DNA from: Volutella citrinella
Taxonomy: Eukaryota; Ascomycota; Sordariomycetes; Hypocreales; Nectriaceae
Direction of reading: 5' to 3'
DNA: 64,000 nt
Assembly: GCA_034401135.1 (NCBI GenBank)
Contig: JAWZSP010000001.1
Coordinates: 4,588,001 to 4,652,000 of the forward strand
Shown: positions 10,671 to 21,838 of the stretch, in pieces
Numbering within the stretch: the stretch's first letter is position 1
Layout: every line of letters starts with the position of its first letter
The notes under the pieces: generated by a model
What the model was told of the DNA's origin: nothing
What the model saw: only the letters and a program-made list of their open reading frames with translations
The model's database searches: none
Program-made: the position numbers and the translations under genes

Positions 10671-12364
10671 TCAAGGTCTTGTCGAATTCCCCTTAGCAGT
10701 CGTGTGTTTCCGAGTCCCCGCCTTTCTTCTGCCGTGATAGACGCATAGTCCCGTCCCGCCGCTGGAATGCTTCTCATTCGCCGGGCACAAGGGGCTCGTC
10801 GGTAGGTGTTCTGGGACCTGAAACTCGAATGCCGCCGCCTTTTCAAAGGGATCTCTTCGTATTGGTGTCTGCGGCACTTGCTCCCACCATTCGCGGGATT
10901 GGGGGGCTAAACTGCGACGCCTTCCAATGGGCCTCGGGCTACTTCGAGTCGTAGAAGCAGCTTCTTGATGAGCCGTGGCATTCGCCCAAGGAGGTGTCAT
11001 TGAAGAAAAAAAGCCCCGCGGTCTGCCATCGGCGGTGTCTTCACCAAGGGGCGGCGTATTGACACGGACGGCTTCCTGTGCTTACTGTCAGTAACGTCGC
11101 CGATACAGAATCCTGAATAAAACATACTCCACCTGGAAACTGGTTGTTCAATTGAATACTGCTAACTGTATATTGTCAGCAACATGTTACCCTGACAGTC
11201 AAAGGAATATCACCCACAAGACGGAGTATAGTCAGATTTGGGGGTGGAGGGTGGTGTCTCGCCCCTCAAGACTTCTCTAACTGAGCTTGCCACGCTGCTA
11301 AACGAGTCCCCTGACTCTTTTCGGTGCCAGGGTGCTTTGCCGAACAGTTTTCGTCTGAGGTTTGGTTTTCCAGCTTCGTCTTTGAACCAAGATCCTGCTT
11401 TGGTGCTCTGATTCAGACTTTGCGATTGCCTAGTTCTGTCGGTTGCTGGCGTGGAAAAGTAGCCATGCTCGGGGATTGGAAGACAAACACATCGCTTGAA
11501 GCTTGGTTAGCTTTGATTTCCACTCCATGTCTCACCCAGCTCGTACCTTTTGCTCGGTCCTCAACTTCAATCTGGCCCCCAGGCCCTTTTTGGCTCTGTT
11601 GCAGAGGCCGCTTGACCCTGGCTTGGAGTGATCCGCCTCCTCACTGTCGTCATCTGGCTGCAGATGAATGCCAACTGGACAAGTAGTTTTCGGCGGTCGT
11701 GGTGACGGGGTACCCTGCTCGGGCTGGTTGCCACTATTGGCAGAGTCGGAAGGATGCTGCAGTGAGAAAACATGGGCGGATTCTGACACGTAAGGACTAC
11801 ATGGCTGCTGTTGATACTGGGTTTCAAACGACTTCTGGAACGGGCACGAGGTCGACAGGGAAGCGGTCCGTGATGCGAAGGACATATCCCGTGCTTCAGA
11901 CTCGCTGGCCGATTTGTTTGACTTGGTCCGCCATTTCTAGAAGCGACTGCTAGAGGTGCTCTTTCGCTGCCCCAGGAGATGTCGCTCTGCCCAGTAGCCT
12001 TCCGGAAACCAAACCTACTCGAATCCATCGCGCGGTGGGCGTGGCGGATCAACGCCGAAAGGGGAGGGAATGGCCGGGCCGCCGAGCTTGGTAGGCGTCG
12101 ATTTGGTGGAAGAAACAGGATCTGCAAAGATGTCATTCACCATAGCGTTTGGAGAGAATTTGCCCGGGGCGATGGCAGTAGTAATAGGCGTGGACAGGGC
12201 AACGGATATGAAGGGTGGCGTCTGAAAGCAGAAAGGAAGGTTGAAGTAACTAGTCCTTGTCAGCGGTAGGCGGAACTGGAAACGGGCATAGGTTACTTTA
12301 TATCACTGGTGTCGAGATGATTCGCCGGCAGGTATGGATCCGATAATGATTTGGCGCCAGACAT
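10671..12364 (-). pseudogene. Conserved fungal protein of unknown function, frame broken by two TAG codons
   Basis: Proposed exons: 12364-12297, 12249-11547, 11494-11218, 11165-11133, 11080-10671. Together they are 497 codons, in frame throughout, but TAG occurs at 12017-12015 and 11939-11937. The rest reads as one coherent protein: KFSPNAMVNDIFADPVSSTK, then GFE-stop-VWFPEGYWAER, then RF-stop-KWRTKSNKSASES, SPYVSESAHVFSLQHPS, KLFGKAPWHRKESGDSFSS, DGRPRGFFSSMTPPW, and a C-terminal SPLCPANEKHSSGGTGLCVY followed by HGR. I recognise the ending (CP-x-KH-SGG-x-CxYHGR) and the WVWFPEGYWAER-like motif as hallmarks of an uncharacterised Pezizomycotina family; the first TAG sits where I recall a tryptophan, so TGG to TAG is likely. 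An intron of 114 nt (12018-11905, a multiple of three) could remove both stops but would delete the conserved motif. The first junction (12296-12250, 47 nt) is also short; a frameshift there is an alternative. Pseudogene, readthrough and assembly error all remain open. Confidence 0.6.
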
Positions 12365-12876
12365 GGTGTCTAAGCTCGGAATCGGTATCCCTGGCTTCTG
12401 TGCCGATGCCTGCGACAAGACTTGGCAACGGCAGAGAGCGGACGGAGGTGGCTAATGACCAAAGAGAAAGAAGACACAGGGCAAGAGACTCCGTGAAGGA
12501 TCTAGAGCGGGTTTCGAGCTTCGGAGGGCCTAGGATCGCGAAGAGGGTCGTTGGCTTTAGGTTGTTTGCAGATAGAAGTGTAACGCTCCACGTCATTCGC
12601 GGTTCAAAACTCCCGGGTAGTCCCAACATCGTGATCTCACAACTCGCTCCTTCTGTATTGTATCTAGCCTCACTTGCATCTCAATGTGATCAAAAGGGGA
12701 TAGTAAAATTGGTATCGAATTTGTCCAAGCCCCGTAGATAAGGCAGGCATATACGGAGTCGACTCTATCTTGCATTGAATTGAACCAGCCGAAGCAACCA
12801 TTTTTTCCGTGCGCCCCAAACGCCTGTTTCGTCTCGCTCATTACATCGCTGTCCCATCACCTAAGCACCTAAGGGT
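12365..12876. other. Intergenic region
   Basis: Lies between the start of the TAG-containing gene and the 3' end of ENP1, both on the minus strand. It should hold the promoter of the former and the terminator of the latter. No gene seen. Confidence 0.5.
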
Positions 12877-14397
12877 TTACGCATCAATAATCATGGTGTC
12901 GTCACCGTCGAGAGCTGGGCCCTGCGGCTCGAGCGGAACCCCGCGACCTCGACCGGCCAGGAGCTCGCGCCTCACCTCGGGTCCGATGGCGGAGTGCCCG
13001 TGGCTGAGCAAAAGATCGAGCAGCGACTCTCGCTGGTCCTCTGTAATGTCGCCCTTGTACCTCTGCGCAAACGCCAAAAGGCTCTGGTGCCAGATAACCG
13101 GTAGCTTCGTCTTGGCGTCGCCGTCGACCGCCATGCCGTTCATGGCATCGGCGGCTTGGACCGACGCAGGGTCGACGCTGCGGAACCGCAAGAAGTGGAA
13201 GACGAGCGCGTCAATGACCTGGTAAGGAAGCGCATACTTCTTCTCTAGCAGCGTCTTGATAAAGATGTTTGTGGCACCGCCTCCCTCGGTTCCGTGGGAC
13301 GCTTCCTGCGCAGCAATATCGCAAAGGCCCTTGAGGGCGGCGGCGGAGTGCAGGACCGGGACGGAAACGCGGGCCAGGACGGCGGACACGATGTGAGCCT
13401 CGCGCAGAGTACAGGTTCCGCTGCCAATGAGCGGGAAGAGGAAGCCCTTGAAGAAGGCGGATGGCTTGTAAAGGCCCTTCTTGAGAGAGTTGAAGAGGTG
13501 CACATTGAGTTTCTTGTTCTCGTAGATGTCCTCGCGAACCCGGTCGAGGATGACCATTTCCAGGAAACGCTGCACGACGTGAGGCTTGCTCGAGACGAAG
13601 ATACGGGTGGCCTGGTAGCAGGCGTTGGTGGACCACTTTTCGGGCTGGGTGACCTCAAGAATGTCTTCCCAGTGAGGGATGGTGGGCAGGATCTTGAAAG
13701 GCTTCGGCAGGGGTCCGGACTTGTATCGCGAGAGGATTTGGCCGACCCTACAGGCGGGTTAGAAGAAGCACAGCGGAATCTACGAGGGAAGCGCCTACTT
13801 GGTGTACACCTCAATGACCTTGGGCGGGAGTTCATAGTCATCGGCATCGGGGGGGCCCATGTGGTGGTCCCGTCTCGCCTCGGCGGCTTCGTGGGCAGCA
13901 ATCTTTTCAAGGATCAGGTCGGCCAGGTTGACGGACTCTCCCTCCTCCTCGCCGGAAGGCTTGCGATCCCAGCCATGCTTCAGGAGCTCATCTTCGTCGT
14001 CGGGCATGAACTTCTTGTACATGTCGAGATCATTCGGGTCGACCTCAATCTCCTCAACCTGCTCCTCGTCGTCATCGCCCCAAGCTTCGTCCTCATCGTA
14101 AGCTTTGTTGTCGTCATCAGCCTCGTCGTCGAACCGAGAGTCGTATCCAAAGTTGTCAATGGTTGCGGCCTTGGGAATGGCATTCTCATTGCTGTCTTCT
14201 TCGGCCAGTTCTCGACCTATTCGGAGGATGTTTCGGGATGCGCGGTCATCCACAAAGGTCTCCCCGTCATCGTCGGCGCCCTTGGATCGATTCTTGGAGG
14301 GCTTGTTGCGAAGAATACCGGTGGCAACGATGTCATCTTCGAGGGGGTTGTGGCGGCGCGTCTGGCGCCCTGCGGTGGGAGTTGTGGCCTTGGGCAT
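12877..14397 (-). CDS. ENP1: Bystin / Enp1, 40S ribosomal subunit assembly factor
   Basis: Two exons, 14397-13799 and 13747-12877, joined through GTAGGC...CTGTAG with phase 2; 489 residues, close to the yeast protein (about 480). The N-terminal 200 residues are hydrophilic and strongly acidic (DDEADDD, EDEAWGDDDEEQVEEIE), typical of this family. The bystin domain fills the C-terminal 290 residues, with recognisable segments KPFKILPTIPHWEDILEVT, KWSTNACYQATRIFVSS, NVHLFNSLKKGLYKPSAFFK and GFLFPLIGSGTCTLREAHIV. Enp1 binds the pre-40S particle in the nucleolus and nucleus and is needed for 18S rRNA maturation and export. The start codon lies just before the conserved basic opening (MPKATTPTAGRQTRRHNPL); an in-frame upstream start at 14430 is less likely because the family begins at MPK. 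The gene diverges from HGH1. Confidence 0.95.
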
Positions 14398-15154
14398 TTT
14401 GACTTGATGCAGATTAGCCGTCACACACAATGTTCAAGATACTGAAGTGGCTGTAGATTTTCAAAATTTTGTGCCTTATCGATCTGCCACCCCTCTTTCC
14501 GAATAGGGTTTAGAGGGTCGCCTCCAAGTAAAAAAATCGGCACACCGCCTTTGGCCAGTGGTATCAGGCGTATTGAGTTAGTTTGACAAGTTGGGGCATC
14601 ATTATCCGGCATATATACCAGTTGGCGAATAAAATGTCATAGGAAACAGAAATAAAATTGTATATTTCGTCAAACTGGTTTCCTCTGCGAGAGCTGGTCT
14701 GGTCTGATTACCCAAGCAAGTCGCGGAAAATGATTTGGTCTTTGTGTGCTTACACCGTACTATTAGGCACAACACACTTTGATGAAACTGAAAAATAAAG
14801 CATTGCTCTGTAACTGGTTCTCGTTTTACCGTCGCAGCTGTACCACCCCGTAGGCATAGTCAGTTCAATCTCCATCACCCAGATATGCTCAGAAGCTGGC
14901 TGTTTCCTCTATGCACGCTGTCTGCAAAAGCTCAACCAGAATGAGTCTACACGCCGCCCTGTGGGTCCGGCAAGCGAGTCACTCGCTAGGCCCTGTCGAT
15001 GGCCCCTCGCCCACTGCTACTGCGATGACTTCAGGCGCCAACCCCACTACGACTATGTCAGTGCCCCTCCATACATTGCCTCTGGATCAAAATTCTTTCC
15101 AGCACGCCGGAGACGAAACCGAGGGGTGCCCAGGCCTACGGAAACACATTCGCA
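14398..15154. promoter_or_regulatory. Divergent promoter between ENP1 and HGH1
   Basis: 757 bp separate the two start codons. Both neighbours serve ribosome or translation-factor production, so a shared bidirectional promoter is plausible (inference). No open frame of note and no RNA gene seen. Confidence 0.5.
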
Positions 15155-16386
15155 ATGCCTACTGAACTGGAAGAGGTATGCGACTCTGTCTGCCGCCTCG
15201 GGATGCCTTGTACTAACGTTGCGCCGCCCAGCTCGTTGGCTTCATGGCCAGTCCTCGGCCTGACATCCGTCAGATCGCAGTTGAGAACCTGGTGCCGTAT
15301 TCTGTTTCAGATCCCGCCATCTTCAAGGCCAATGACCTGCTCCCTATCAAGCATCTCGGATTCTTAGTGCGGGACCATCCTGTAAGTCAGCTGCCAGAAC
15401 AAGGCCGACGCCCGTACTGACTCTGCGCCAGAAAATCTCTGAGCATGCCGTCACGATGCTCGTCAACCTATCGGGCGACCAGGAGGTGCTTGAGAAGCTG
15501 GCAAAAGACGAGAAATTCCTCGACCTCCTATTTTCCCGGCTAGTTGTAAGCATCTATCTAAATGTGTTTGAGGCTTGCAGTTCCGGCTGACCATTTCACC
15601 CAGGCCCCGGAGGAGGTCAACGGGAACCTTCTAGCCATGTTGCTGGCCAACCTGACCAAGTTCGACGGCATGAAGAAGCTGATTGAGAGGAAGCAGCCAG
15701 CGCCCGAAAAGCTTGGATCGGATGACTCTGTGATCAACCAAATGATGGATCTCTTCGTCAAGGGGCAAGAGGGCTCTTACAACGAGAGCGCCGACTACGA
15801 CTACCTGGCCTATGTCTTTGCTGATCTCTCCAAGCACCCAGAGATCCGCACATACTTCCTCACCGAGCAAAATTACGACAACGTCATCCCCCTGACAAAG
15901 CTCAAGGTGTTCACCGAACACAAGTCCTATCTCCGCCGCAAGGGCGTGGCCTGCACGATCAAGAACGTGGCGTTCGACATCGACAGCCACCCGTCGTTCC
16001 TGTCGGACAGCGAGCTCGACATCCTGCCGTACATCCTCCTCCCCATCATGGGAAGCGAAGAGTACGACGTCGACGAGAGCATGGACATGCTCCCTGATCT
16101 TCAGCTGCTCCCCCCTGACAAGAAGCGAGACCCGGACAGCTCCAACGTGCAGACGCACGTGGAAACCCTCACGCTGCTGACCACGACGCGGGAGGGGCGC
16201 GACCTCTTGCGCCGCGTCAAGGTGTATCCCATCATCCGTGAGACCCATCTCCACGTGCAGGACGAGGGCGTCCAGGAGGCCTGTGAGCGACTCGTGCAAG
16301 TGTTGGCGCGGGACGAGGCGGATGAGGGGGAGACCAAGAAGGTGGAGGAGATTGAAGACGACGACGACCAGCTCACGGAGGTGTAG
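15155..16386 (+). CDS. HGH1: Hgh1 homolog, armadillo-type chaperone factor for eEF2
   Basis: Four exons: 15155-15175, 15232-15381, 15432-15545 and 15604-16386; 355 residues. The first exon encodes only seven residues (MPTELEE) before a strong intron with a perfect TACTAAC branch site. The protein is helical and ARM-like. Family segments are visible: MASPRPDIRQIAVENLVPYS, HLGFLVRDHPKISEHAVTML, NLLAMLLANLTKFDGMKKL, YDYLAYVFADLSKHPEIR and LRRKGVACTIKNVAFDIDSH, matching the former DUF383/DUF384 pair. In yeast Hgh1 works with TRiC/CCT to fold elongation factor 2 in the cytosol. The C-terminus is acidic (EEIEDDDDQLTEV). Length is slightly below the yeast protein (about 394). Start choice rests on the splice phase of the tiny first exon. 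Confidence 0.92.
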
Positions 16387-16805
16387 GATTGTGATGCTCA
16401 TACAAGAGAATTATACGACCATTCACCAAATAGAAAGGCTTCTCTGGATAGAGAGCTGGCAAAAGTGCACGTTGGATTGGGTGATGGGCTCATGTCTTTG
16501 GAAATAGAAGCGATCAAAAAGCTGGAACCTGGTTTGCATCAACGACGAGCTTTGCACTCAGGCGAATGCGGAGCAACAAAAATACATCTGGCAGGAACTT
16601 TCGTCGCAGTCATTACAATAAAAGTATAGAACAACCTAGTTGGTACGCGTTTGCCATGTGTCCAAGCCCATCCCAAAGACGAAAAACAAAAAACGGAGGG
16701 ATGTCATAATAATTTCCTAAAAAGTCCGACTCATGGCCGCCCAACGCCATATGCATCGCATCGTCAAAAAATTAAACAAAAATCCTACATCCCGCGTAAA
16801 AGAGA
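16387..16805. other. Convergent 3' region, HGH1 / Kelch-type gene
   Basis: AT-rich, 419 bp, between two convergent stop codons. An AATAAAA at about 16617 on the plus strand could serve HGH1 polyadenylation. No gene. Confidence 0.5.
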
Positions 16806-19476
16806 TTATTTTGGCTTCGTCACCACGTCGTCGTCCTCGTGGTGCTCAACAAACACGCTCCTCCGAATCGGGCTCACGGACGACTTGACCGACAGGTAGT
16901 CCTCGGCCGGGGAGTCGGCGGCGGTCGGCGGGGACACCACGGGCGCCTCGTCCTTTGCGAACTGCTGCCCGGAGCTGCCCTCGCCCTTGTCCTTGTCCTC
17001 AAAGGTCGCGCTGTGGGGGCTGACCATGCCGCCGACTGGGGGCAGGCCGGGGCTCAGGCTGGGGCTTACGGCGCGCCCGGCTTCGGCGTCGGACGTGGCG
17101 GCGGAGACGTCGGACGCCATGCGAGTGTGCATGGCCGGGGCCGGGGAGCCCGGGGTGGAGGACACGGTGCTGTTTCGGTCGAGCAGGCCAGAGGTGTCGG
17201 ATGGGCTGGACAGGGAGCGGTTGCCGGCAGAGCCTTGGCCGACGAGCGTGTGCTTCTGGATAATCTCGACTGGTGTCAGACCAGTGTCGTAGAGCTCAGC
17301 CGGGGCCGAAGTGTCTGGTCTCTTGTCAGCTCTCCGGTACAGATTCTCGCCTCGAAAGATGGACTACTAGTACTTACCTGCTAGTTCGGCAATGTGGTCG
17401 TCGGGCATCTCGGCGGGAGCCGGTGTCGTTACGACGGCGGGCGGCACAACGGAGCTTGTGGGTGTTGTTCCCGCCCCAATGGCCGCTGCCTTGATGTGTT
17501 CCATCTCGGGGCTCAGTGGCGTGTCATCCGAGGTGGTCACCGTCGGGGCCTTGCCCGGCGGCGGCTGGCCCCTCATCCAGGAGATGATGCGCATGCCCGT
17601 GTCCTCGGTGCCGGCGTCACTCTGTCGCCTCAAGTACTTGCGGCGGCGCCAGAGACAGAAGATGACGAGGATGCCGCTCAAGAACATCAGGCCGAGGACT
17701 ACGCCCAGAACCGGTGCCACCCACTTTGGCAGGCCACCGCCGCCGCTGCTCTCCTTCTTTCCGTTATCGGGATTGTCGATATCGGGACGCGTTGTTGTGG
17801 TCGCAGACTCGTAAGGATAGTGGGTTGTAATCTTCTTCGTGTCGTAAGTCGTCGCGAAGACCTTGGCCAGATCCGAAGTGGCCCAGCCAGAGGGCGATGG
17901 AGTCGTCAGCGTGGCGCCGCCCTTGGCATCGCCGCCAATCTTCTCTCTGACCTTGTCGGGCACGCCGTAGTTGCCCCATTTCGAGGGGCTGTAGCTGGTC
18001 AGCCACTCTCCGCTCGTCAGGTTGAACATGACGACGGGCCCGTCCTTGAGGCAGGTGATGGAACTGCCAGCAAGAGGAGTTCCTCCGCCAATGACCATCA
18101 TCTGATCGGGGTAGGGCATGACACACTTGTGGCCAGCTCGTGCGTGCAACGGATCGCCGTTGTTGATCTTGGTCCAGGTGAAGGACGGGATGGAGAGAAC
18201 CCAGACCTCGTCACTAAAGGCGTCCTTGATGCTGATACCATCGTAGCCTCCATAGTAGTAGATGTTGAAGCTCGAGGCGTCTGATGCGGCTGCGACAACG
18301 GCACATCCACGGGTGCGTGCTGGAGGGCCATCCTTGGTGGGCTGTTTATACCATTTGCCGCCAGCGATGTCATACACGTCAATGTCGCTCATGAACTCGG
18401 GGCTTTCCTTTTTCTGCGAGGGGATTGTCAGTCAAGTCATTAGCAGTCTAATCGGGACTACTTACGCTGGCTTCCTCGTCTGACGACTTATGGCTACGGC
18501 CCGTCCACTCGGGGTACACAACGCCGCCGAGGACCACAAGGATGCCCTGCTGGCCGACAGGGACCCAAACCATCTCGGGATTGGCACGGCCTTTGACGTC
18601 CTTGAGGGTCGTGTTGGTCCACTTCTCGGCCATCTGAGTCGTCATGTCCAAGGTGATGAGGGTGTCGGACACATTGACGGCCTTGACCGAGTCGTTGCCC
18701 GTCGTCGAAATGGGCCCAAAGGACGGAGACCTGAGGCCGGAGAAGTACCACGCCTTGTTCTCAGACGGCGCGTTTGCGGCACCTCCAAAAGCGACGTAGC
18801 GAGTGACCTTGTTCTTGTCCAGCTTGGCGTCATCGAATCCATTTGCAAAGGCGCCCTTCTCGGCACCATACGAATACGCACGGTATCCCAGAATGTCGTC
18901 GGCGTCAGGCTGGGCAAAGGTATCGTCCAGAGGCAGGGTGCCGCCGTAGAGGTAAAACTCTGCGTCATTGGCGAGCATGGCACCGTCGTAGAATGGCGGG
19001 ATGGTGCTCTTCCCGCTGCCACCACGGGCCTTGGACAGCTTGTCGTCGCCCAGCAGGATGCCCGTAACGTTTGACTTGGAGTCAAACGGAGTGCTCAAGT
19101 TGTAAGCGAGGATGGTTCCCCCATTGTTTCCTGGCGGAATATTAGAAACAGGCCCAGAGAGTGGCTGTAGAACAGGCTACGATGGCATACCTTTGTTAGA
19201 CGCCGCGCCTGTCCGGCCGTCGTTCGTGCGCGGCAGCCACCAGATGTCTCCTCCGTCGATGTAAACCACATTACGGACCAGGGCGGCTGCGACGGGGTGT
19301 TAGCCGGTGATGCCAGATGTCGAGAGGACCGCCGCGGTGATGAGTTACTTGCCTCGGGGTTGATACCATACGCAGATTTCTGTGCTGATTTGATTCTCGG
19401 CCCAGTTGTCGAACTGCGCGGCGGCCGGGCCGGCGGACGAAGCCAACAGGCCCAGTAGTGCAGCGCGTACGAGCAT
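16806..19476 (-). CDS. Kelch-type single-span membrane glycoprotein
   Basis: Five exons: 19476-19353, 19286-19191, 19130-18466, 18413-17378 and 17314-16806; 809 residues. Residues 1-21 are a signal peptide. The ectodomain (about 25-490) carries Kelch-like blades such as VVYIDGGDIWWLP, FYLYGGTLPL, ILVVLGGVVYPEW, IYYYGGYDGISIKDAFSDEV and CVMPYPDQMMVIGGGT, suggesting a beta-propeller. A Ser/Gly linker precedes one transmembrane helix at about 526-549 (WVAPVLGVVLGLMFLSGILV), followed by a basic stop-transfer (WRRRKYLRR). The cytosolic tail of about 255 residues is disordered and Ser/Thr/Pro-rich. Type I topology is clear; ligand and role are unknown, although such proteins are often placed in cell-surface or polarity functions. 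Intron 1 has a GC donor (G|GCAAGT at 19352): the GC-AG reading is the one that yields an intact PRAALVRN junction. Confidence 0.87.
19286..19353 (-). other. GC-AG intron in the Kelch-type gene
   Basis: The donor on the minus strand reads GAG|GCAAGT and the acceptor GTCGCAG. A GT donor four bases further on (GTAACT) would break the frame at the next exon, whereas the GC donor keeps it. GC-AG introns are a known minority class. Confidence 0.7.
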
Positions 19477-21090
19477 CGTGATGCCGCTTCAGTTACTTTT
19501 GCTAGGCACGGGCGACCTAGTGTGGTTTGGTGGAAATTAGGAAAAGGGAAATGCTACGGCGTGCTTGATCATGGTTTGCCGGTGTGGTCAGGATGGGGAT
19601 CGTTCGCAGGGGAAGCCAGGCCTCGTTTGCTGCAGCGCACAGGGAGATACAGGCAGAACCGGGCTGCCTGCCGTACCTATAGCAAGCCCGGACGGAGAGT
19701 GCCTTAGATAGGGTGTATGGGCAGCGAGCACCGTTCCGTTTGGGAAGGTTTTTTCGACGGCAAGGGAGTTGGCGCTACGAGACTGGCGGACAGATGGTAG
19801 TAGGCTTGACTGGTGCAAAGAGCCAGGATGAGCGAGCATCAAGACTCGAGGGAAACAAAGGACAGCACAGGGCACGGCATGGGATGACGGGGAAAGGGTG
19901 CGGGCAGAGCGACAGCGGGAGCAAATGCTTCAATACCACGTCGACACGGGGCTCTGCAGCTTTGCCACTCCGGAGGGGAGGGGCCGGGGGTCTACGGTCA
20001 ACTCGACGGTCTACCGTCTGCCTGTGTGAACTGTCTGTCGGTAGGGCTGAAGGATCACCTGTTTGTTGGATGGGATGGGGCCCAAGATCTCACAGCAACC
20101 CATTGCGCGCGCCCCGAAAGCCTCTGCGAAGGGGAGGGGGTGGAGGCATCGTGGGGACGTGAGAGCGGTGGCTTTGGGGATCATTGTGCGGACGGATACC
20201 CTGCCTGGGCTGGGCTCCTAGGACTGAGCCGGGGCGTATTCTGTAAAGTGTGGTCGGGGACGTCGTGGACTCGTCGAGTTGGTTGGTGGTTGTGGAGCAA
20301 CCAGACGGACCGCCACCGCTCAGCCCCAAGGCGGTGGCTGGCTCTCCAGTCTGCAGTCCCCAGTCTCCAGTCCCCATTGCCCGAGTGAGAAACCAAAAGA
20401 GAAAGAACGAGCGCTCTGCTTTTGCGACACCCATGCCATCCATGGCACCGCAGCACTAGCAGGCGGGAGAACTTTTGCAAGTTGCCGCCAAATACGTAAG
20501 GTACCCCTCACCCCGAGAGAGTGAGACTCGCGTATGTGGTGGTGCTGACCTCAGACTCGAAAAGTGACCCCATAAAGGACGTCGAAAAATCTCCGCCGCC
20601 GCGGAAGAGTGATTATACTCGCACAACCCGGGCGCCGGGGTGGATAGACGTGGTGGGCTCCTTGGGCAAACAGTGCTGGGTCGCGGCTGATGGCGGCAAG
20701 ACGGGACGAAGAAGAACGGCCGAGCCGGTGCGACCAGCGAGCAGGGCCCCCAGTAGGCATAAAAGAGGAGAAGAGAGCACGGCCGTTTTCCTCAATGCCT
20801 ACTAGTCGCCTCACTGCATACCTTGCTAGCTACAGTATCCTTACTGATGAGTGAGATTCTAGGCGATATGAGGCATGATAAACATTCATGGATCGGCACC
20901 CGTCGGTCGGTGACAGAACAGGCAAGAAACTGATGACAACGCGTGCGGGTTTATGGCATGGCTCCATAGAAACATACACGATGCTTACCGTATGCGTGGA
21001 TACCCACAACGACAACCGCAAGAACAATAGTAGATAGTAATAGCAAGCAGATGACCAGCACCATCAAGAGGTGGCTGGCAGCTTTGACCG

Positions 21091-21124
21091 CCCAGCCCAG
21101 CCAGCCCAGCCCAGCCCAGCCCAG
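21091..21124. repeat. CAGCC pentamer tandem repeat
   Basis: About seven units of CAGCC or CCAGC type in a row, with one shorter unit, read directly on the plus strand. Confidence 0.85.
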
Positions 21125-21785
21125 AACCGGCCTTGCTCTTGCAGGCTGGGTCCGATCTGTGTGTTTTGTGTAATTATGGGGCTAGTATTGCCGATGCGGC
21201 TGGAGTTTGGCTTTCTGGAGTTCTGAACAATCAAAAGGCCAAAGCTGCCCAAGCACCCACAGCCACGTTGTCTAGCACATGAGCCGGCGCTGTTTCGCAA
21301 ACACTTTACCAGCCAGCAGTGGTGTTTGGGGAACGTGATGGACGGCGGATCGATCTGCGCCGCGGTCGCAATAACCCACCCAAGCTGACGACCCAAGAGT
21401 CCTCGGGAAGCCAACTGCCGAATCGGATGGGTCGGTGGCGACCGGGTTGTTTCTGCGAGCAGGGTACATCAGGTCTCTGTTGCTGCATGCTGGCTGCACG
21501 CTCGCTGCATGTGGCAGTCCGCGGAGGAGAGAACTGGCGAAAGTCGCGCAAGCCATGTGCGTCGTTGGCCGAGCCGAGCGGTAGGGAGGGTGATGCAGGG
21601 AGGAGCAGCATTTGCATTTCCCATGGAGGGTGAGACAGCCAGACCTGGAGTACGGATAGTAAGTAGTAGGACGCTCACCAGCACATGGAAGAGAGGAGGC
21701 TAGATTTGACATCGAGAATTAGCTTCAAGCGGCCGGGGGCTAGACGCTCATTCGTTGGCGGATAAATTTCCTCTGGCACATGGAA

Positions 21786-21838
21786 TCGATCGATTGATTG
21801 ATTGCTTGAATGCTTGAATATCGATTGATCAATTGATC
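21786..21838. repeat. ATTGATTG/TTGAATGC low-complexity patch with ATCGAT palindromes
   Basis: Successive ATTG and TTGAA units, bracketed by two ATCGAT palindromes and ending in TTGATCAATTGATC, which is itself palindromic around TTGATCAA. Seen directly. Confidence 0.7.

Noticed and set aside
11567..12136. 189-codon minus-strand frame overlapping the TAG-containing gene
   Set aside because: Out of frame with the conserved segments; its sequence is low-information His/Arg/Pro/Ser. It is a shadow, although an 82-nt splice would lead into it.
13294..14445. 383-codon plus-strand frame over ENP1
   Set aside because: Antisense of the bystin gene; the minus strand has the conserved protein.
15631..16401. 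256-codon minus-strand frame over HGH1
   Set aside because: Antisense of HGH1 exon 4 with no domain of its own.
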